Part shown: piece after piece, positions 58,401-64,000 of the stretch
Layout: each line of letters opens with the position of its first letter
How positions within the stretch are numbered: the stretch's first letter is position 1
Source: Morinoia aosen
Taxonomy: Eukaryota; Arthropoda; Malacostraca; Amphipoda; Talitridae
Length of the DNA: 64,000 nucleotides
Assembly: GCA_030386875.1 (NCBI GenBank)
Contig: CM059560.1
Coordinates: 32,792,183 to 32,856,182 of the forward strand
Direction of reading: 5' to 3'
The notes under the pieces: model-generated
The model's database searches: none
Told to the model about the DNA's origin: nothing
Seen by the model: only the letters and a program-made list of their open reading frames with translations
Program-made: the position numbers and the translations under genes

Positions 58401-60952
58401 ATCATATGAACTGCAGTGTTTTACTTTATCTGGAATTACTGAGTCGATGTAACTGAAACATGACAATACATTACTTTTTTACTTTATGAAATGACGTCAT
58501 TTCTGAGCAATACGCGTGCTCCTGAGAAATTTCATGAATGCACCTTTGCTGAAAGTCTCTGAAGATGACTCTAAATTTGACAAGTATGGTTTTATGATGA
58601 ATTTCAATGCCTTGAAACTCTCTTTTTCCTACAGGATTTACGTTTCGATTTAGTGATTGTTTTTTAATAGAGGTGTACAACTGAGCCGTCGCCATAAGCC
58701 CAAAGTACTCATATTATACACGCTATTCACAAGAAGCATTGAACTCTCTATGCTTACACCTCCACCACGCTGAGAAGCATACCAGCCACACACCTGGCAT
58801 ATATGCTCGAAGTACCATACTCGCTACACGCCGCAATGCTATACCAGCTCCATTGCCACTCCACACCACTTCTCGACATCGCACATCCAGCTAGATATCG
58901 GAACTCACTGGCGGTACTCGATACCAACGTCGGGCAAATTAGCGGTGGACCTCAATTAACAAGTCAAGGTTTCATTAAGAGCCAATTCGGCGTTTTAATT
59001 CTGTGCTCGAGAGCTGCTCAATAGCGCCCTCCTCGCACAATTCTCCATTCGACGCTTCATTTGGGGCTCACAGCATTTCAATTCCAGTTATTCTGAAGTA
59101 TTTAATTGGATCTCTTCGATTTGCATGGGATCCAAAGCGTGAGAATCTAACCCACATACATCCCTGATGCTGCAAACCGCGTGCGTCATATTTTCCCACC
59201 GTTATTGAACTTGCGTGTGCGTCGGATGATTTCTGGGGACCATTCAAACACGATCGTATCACCTACATAGCGCTTGATTCTGTTTAAAAGTATGCATCTA
59301 GATTTATCCATTGTTTATTTTGTTAGTTAATGCAACAGTCACACGTAACAAATTAATTTCCTCATTCTCATGCAGGCCTTATTGCTGATGAAAGCTTTTA
59401 GGAAATGCTATAGAACTGCTTTCAAAATTAGCCTAAAGATTACTTTGAGAATCACTCACAAAATTGCATTTAGTTTACTAAATTTTGCGCATTATTTGAG
59501 GGACATGAAACCACTTCAGGATTCATGCAATTTCTTTGATTGAAAGAATTCCTGTTGTAGAACTCAATCTCCTATTTTCTATTGAAAATCCATCTTCAAG
59601 CATTATAATAAAAAACCTTGGAATCTTAGGTCATTCAATTATTGCGCTACCAGTGGGAAATACAGCACAACTAATACAATTGACGTAGGTCTCGTAATGA
59701 GCGATTAGGAAAACTTTTCCAGCCTTAAAAATACGCCTAAAATCGATGCCCTCGCGACTGCAGAACTCGTCCTCCCTGCGTTATTGAACATCAAATGAGC
59801 TTTTGAATCATTTCTCCTCGTTAAATACCTCATTGTTATTACGATAAAAATGCACTTGGTTGGATGTAGTTTCTTGACTTACACTGCGATCTTGACAGAA
59901 CGCTTTGGAAATATTTCTAGGAGGAGGTACACTCGAAAAAATGTTTTGCTGGAAATGAAAATGGTCCAGGCTCGCAATTGAAATGGTGCAATTATTTAAT
60001 TTTATGAACTGAGGTATTATTTTTAAATCCTGCAATTTCTCTCGATGTGTATTATAAAATGCCTCATTCAGTCACGTGGGCATTTGACAAGTATTCACAA
60101 GAACTTAAAATGGGCAGTCAAATACAGTGAAATATAATGAAAATACTGCGTCGTCCAGGACAAAGAAGATGCTTACAAATATTTCTTCACTGTGGAGATC
60201 TGCTTCTTAATCCCTATGCCTCTGATGACACTATAACTAAAGAACTAAGAGTGCGAAAATTATGTAAAATCATGGGACCACACTTTAAAGCCACCGTATT
60301 ATGTTCAATAATATAATATAAAAAAATACTAATATATATTATTAAAAAATAAAATAATAATATGTATTTTTTTTTTCAATAATATACGGGAAAAATACTC
60401 GTTGTGAAAACCTGGTGACTGTAAATGTGATTATCATTAATATTTTTGATCCATTCTATTGATGGTGTTGTGCGTGATTGGTATTAGACAGCACGAGACT
60501 TGAGTAGCAGCCGAAATATGGAAATATCTCCCTAGGCTCAGTTCTATTACCATTCTTCCTTGTTTTTTATTCTCAATAAGCACAGTTGCATCCATGTTGC
60601 TTCTCTGTTGGTCGTGCGGTAGAAGAATAATATTTAGGCATGCAGAAGAATGAACAGGGATAATGCCTGAGCATTAAAATATTGTTTTTCATGCCCTGGT
60701 AGTAATTATTAGCTAACGAATTTGTACACGTAGAGCTACTCATAGCACCGGAAATATCCTTATTGGTCGTTTCTTCAGTACAATCGAGTTCTATAAATGG
60801 ATTCTAGCTTCCTGATCTACGTAAGAAGGTGGAGTGTGTGAGTGAAGTACAAGCTCTGAGTCGTAGAGTCTCCCCTCTAATTATTTCCACCCATCTTCAT
60901 TGTTTGCTGTTTTCACCTGAGAAGCTGCCCAGACTTCAGTGAAAATACAGCA
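55491..60952. other. Mostly unassigned sequence
   Basis: 56750-56824 holds three copies of a 27-bp unit with CGTCAAAACTATTT. A CpG-richer patch lies at about 56205-56310. Near 60303-60380 TTCAATAATATA occurs twice around an AT-rich palindromic stretch. Short frames (for example 56852-57100 minus, 58101-58328 plus, 58803-59024 plus) lack recognisable domains. No gene is called. Confidence 0.35.
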
Positions 60953-61028
60953 AAGGTCGGACTGGGACCGAACTAGGGTCTTCATAGTCAAAAGAGGCAG
61001 TCCTAAGTCCTCGCGCTACAAAGAAGAC
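60953..61028 (-). other. tRNA-like remnant (SINE-head-like)
   Basis: On the minus strand a box-A-like TAGCGCGAGGACTTAGGA is followed about 35 nt later by a box-B-like TAGTTCGGTCCCAG. This is the order and spacing of a polymerase III tRNA promoter and resembles tRNA-derived SINE heads. The acceptor ends do not pair well. It is not the same family as the 264-bp unit. Confidence 0.5.
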
Positions 61029-61549
61029 ACACTTCCATACAATAGTTATTTTATGCCACACAGCTCGAGCTAGGAAATTGTTCACAGTGTGACACGGCTG
61101 AGGCAGGACGTGGTTTAAATCATTTTTGAAACGCCATCATAATTAATGCCCATTGGTATCTTCAGATCAAAAGCAACCATTTTTAAAATTCAAATGAATG
61201 TATCACTGATGAAATTGAAACTCATCAACGAGTTGAGACAATGCTGAGCTGTCGTCGACGCTCAATAGGTCATAAAAATAAGTATAAATCACAACTAAAC
61301 AAACACTTTTGTCAAGGATAAGCTGAAGACGTCGCAATCACTGATGACTGCGAGCTAATTACCTATGATACGCTAATTAGTGATACGCCTATGCCATTCC
61401 TGCAAGAGTATGAATACGGCTTGAAAAATGAGTTACTAAGTTAAATTGAAATGAAATACTTGTCCATTGTTTTAAATTTCCTTGAAAGAGTTAAATACAC
61501 TCGAATTGTTTTGTCTAACCAATATTCGAGTGACAGTATACCCCACTTT
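61029..61549. other. Unassigned sequence
   Basis: Nothing recognised; no tail or target duplication for the tRNA-like remnant could be identified. Confidence 0.35.
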
Positions 61550-61640
61550 AACACTTTTGCCGCAGCATCTATGATTTGAGTCACCCAGTAGAGAGGCTTT
61601 ACTGGTGGGGCAAAAATCATCGATGTTGCGGCAAAGAGTT
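61550..61640. other. 91-nt imperfect hairpin
   Basis: The left arm begins AACACTTTTGCCGCAGCATC and runs to CCAGTA (61590). The right arm, complemented, begins AACTCTTTGCCGCAACATCG and ends ACCAGTA, leaving a loop of about 9-10 nt (GAGAGGCTT). The outer 28 positions pair almost fully with one bulge and three mismatches; about six bases nearer the loop are unpaired. Size and shape resemble a microRNA precursor, but a small foldback element is equally possible. Confidence 0.6.
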
Positions 61641-64000
61641 GGACTAGGATTTTTTCGCCTTTATTTTATCAGGAAATGTGAAAATAAAACATGACTTCGT
61701 TGGCCTATAGTTTTTCTAATTTTCTCGAATGAAGGTTTACTTCTGTACATGAACCTTACGTTAACAGTTATTCATTATAAATGATCTTTTGCCTTTTCGT
61801 GATCCATATATCAGTCGTTAATTATAGAATAAATTTTCCAATTATTAATATGTAAAACATATAACAATTGTTTGCTGAAGATATTCAGGAGTAATGGATT
61901 TGTGGTGAATATTGAGGAACAAATTGCATCCAATTTCTTTTCATTGAAAGAATGACAGTAATCTTTGATGTCTGATTATAACATCGGGGCTTGAAACGAT
62001 TTGCCTAAGCAGGTCTCGCTTGGCAACAGTTCTCCAAGTACTCGTCAGGCAGCGCTGGCTGGTGTTCAGAACTCATCCTCACGCACTACCTCGAGTAGAC
62101 TCCCAAGGCTCTCGTGACGACGTGTCATGGAAATAAAGTGTACCTACTTGCTGCACTTTGAGCAAAAATATTCTTTTGTAGGTCCCTAACTATGCCACTG
62201 GCGTCAAAAATGAACCATTTTTGAGCCAATTATGCAAATTTGAGAACCCATTGCAGGCTGCAACTCGAGCATCCCGCGAGATATTTTTCAGGGATCTTCT
62301 CGGGAATTTCCTCCGCAGAACAATTCCTCAGGCGATGATATGATCTCCTCTAAAGTTAAAGTGATATTTGCCTCCCTGTGGTGAGAATCAGACGCTTCTT
62401 AATGGTTATGTGCTTCACTTTTAGCTCACGCCTTCAAAGCAGCTCGGGTTTTAGTGAGAGGCAGACTCTGGAATGTGGCCATGTTCAAACTTATGGGAGA
62501 GAATTGAACTTAACTCACGAATTAGAGAAATGATATTTATTAATTTTTACAAGAGAGTACCTGTTGTAGACCACACTCGCATCGATGGTCACGCCTAGAA
62601 AAATCTATAATTTTCAACATTATGGATTTACAACATTACATTACATAAATACATGACACTTAGCTCTCCAACGGTGCTTAAATTGCGCCATGCTCGGATA
62701 TTTGTCCGTATGTCGTCACCGACTTTGGCTGCAACCTCCATTGAAATTTCAAAATATATTCCGAGGCCATAAACTTAAAAGTTGATTGGTAATTTTTATA
62801 CAGAAACTTCATTTTAAAAGTATTTGTGCGGCTTGGACTTTGGTAGTAATCGATTCCCTGTAAGGAGAGCCGCACAAGCTGCGGTGAGCTGTGTGTGGCT
62901 CCCGAGCCGCGCGATCGATACCAGGGATTCAGCGCGTTGTTTTTGTATCGGGGATTGCGCCGATGCAATGATGTATTCCAGTTTAGAGCAAGTGACACAA
63001 CAGATTATTTGGTACATTGTTCCTATGGCGGGAATTTAGCCGAGCCAACGACGCATTGTGTATTTTTGAGAGACGTATTTAATACACCAATGTTGTCTTT
63101 AGAGTCGGAATTTAGTAAACTGATCAGGTGTCGTTTCTTTTACGAAAAATATTTTACTTGTCAAGTGACGTACAGTTCTTTTTTGAGAAACGTGGTTATA
63201 ACTGTACTCTATACTTCAACGATGGAACTCGACCACACATTAGTTGCTTTATTTGCATGGTTGCAACAAAGTAAATGCCGTGTATTTTTTTCATTACGTG
63301 CAGTTAATACCTCCTTCAGCGTAATGTTTATCGAGCAGTTTGAAAGTAACTCAATCAAATATCGCGGAAAAGTTTAAATGTTTTTAGTAGCATCAGAATA
63401 CTAGTAACCTGGAACAGAACCATAGGCAAAATAAAAGTACAGACGCTCTCCAAAGCGTTGTTTGCAGTGCGTAATTATGGGAATTGGAAGTCTCTTTCAG
63501 AGAGCGTTTTTCCATCATTCGGTGACCTTTCCGGTGGAGGGGAAATGTCAGGAAAGGCAGTACTTCGGAATTTAGGCTCGTGTTTAACTTGAAATGAAGC
63601 TCCCAACCCTTGCTATGCTCCTGGCAGCATTTCAAGGCAAAAATTGAGAATGGCTTCGGTTGATCCAAGGGCCTACTTGGGCGAGATTACAGTCATGCCA
63701 TTGATGCATCGCGTCCGCATCGCCAGCCGAGCGTTCAATGTTTGGTCGCAAATTTTTGCCTTCAAACTACCGGCGGTCGCACACCGTCACATCTTTACAA
63801 TGCCTCTGTGTGGTTACGTTCTCGAACATCAAAGCTAAGCTATAGTCGAAGCATGCTGAATGCCAACGACGAACGATAACCAACGCCTAGTGAATGCTAT
63901 TTCTGCGAACGTCAGCGTTGATGTGTTGAAATCATAATTTTTAACACTAAAGCAAAAATTTCTAATGATAATAGAATAAATTTATACGAGTATATTGTAA
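61641..64000. other. Unassigned sequence, including a 160-codon open frame
   Basis: The frame at 62895-63377 (plus) is the longest one in the window that is not produced by a repeat. It has no domain I recognise and no clear signal or membrane segment, and it overlaps frames on both strands, so I do not call it a gene. A 91-codon minus frame at 63393-63668 is likewise unassigned. Confidence 0.3.

Noticed and set aside
62895-63377. 160-codon open frame as a host gene
   Set aside because: Longest non-repeat frame, but without recognised domain, splice context or codon bias, and overlapped by frames in other registers. Not refuted, only unsupported.

Overview
This is eukaryotic, AT-rich, gene-poor DNA, most likely from an arthropod and probably an insect. 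The evidence for that is the kinds of mobile elements present: Tc1/mariner, piggyBac-type TTAA elements, hAT, a Penelope-like element with a GIY-YIG domain, tRNA-derived repeats, and a multicopy protein family I know mainly from arthropod genomes. No intact conventional host gene could be recognised. Every protein similarity found belongs to a decayed mobile element or element-like family, and the longest open frames are products of tandem repeats that lack stop codons.

Layout. 1-1078 is a broken minus-strand gene resembling the region before a family B DNA polymerase in adintovirus/Polinton-like elements. 1.3-6.8 kb holds weak minisatellites and a 59-bp dispersed repeat. 8.1-12.1 kb is a cluster of minisatellites with units of 29, 14, 29, 22 and 25 bp, two of which abut directly. 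15.5 kb holds the first of three copies of a 220-bp piggyBac-type MITE (others at 29.9 and 54.2 kb). 16.06-19.34 kb is the most striking object: twelve and a half 264-bp units, each with a tRNA-like module, arranged as two opposed arrays and flanked by a 13-bp direct repeat, like a foldback element. 21.6-22.5 kb is a long imperfect inverted repeat. 26.0 kb is a 14-bp minisatellite.

28.3-29.8 kb is a dead Tc1-like transposon. 32.7-33.8 kb is an internally deleted hAT element with a perfect 8-bp target duplication. 35.8 kb (31 bp) and 38.0 kb (21 bp, with higher-order structure) are minisatellites. 39.5-40.9 kb is a broken copy of the multicopy arthropod family. 42.5-45.4 kb is a complete but dead Penelope-like element with a 13-bp target duplication, inserted beside a 12-bp-arm hairpin and carrying a hammerhead-like motif. 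46.3-47.0 kb is a rearranged mariner remnant.

48.7-55.5 kb is a second satellite-rich stretch (40, 21, 41 and 22 bp units) with a 46-bp perfect palindrome inside the first array. From 55.5 kb to the end the sequence is mostly plain, apart from a tRNA-like remnant at 61.0 kb and a 91-nt hairpin at 61.55 kb.

There is no operon or pathway here. The window is best read as a mobile-element and minisatellite landscape, in which about one sixth of the bases lie in tandem arrays (summed from the listed intervals).
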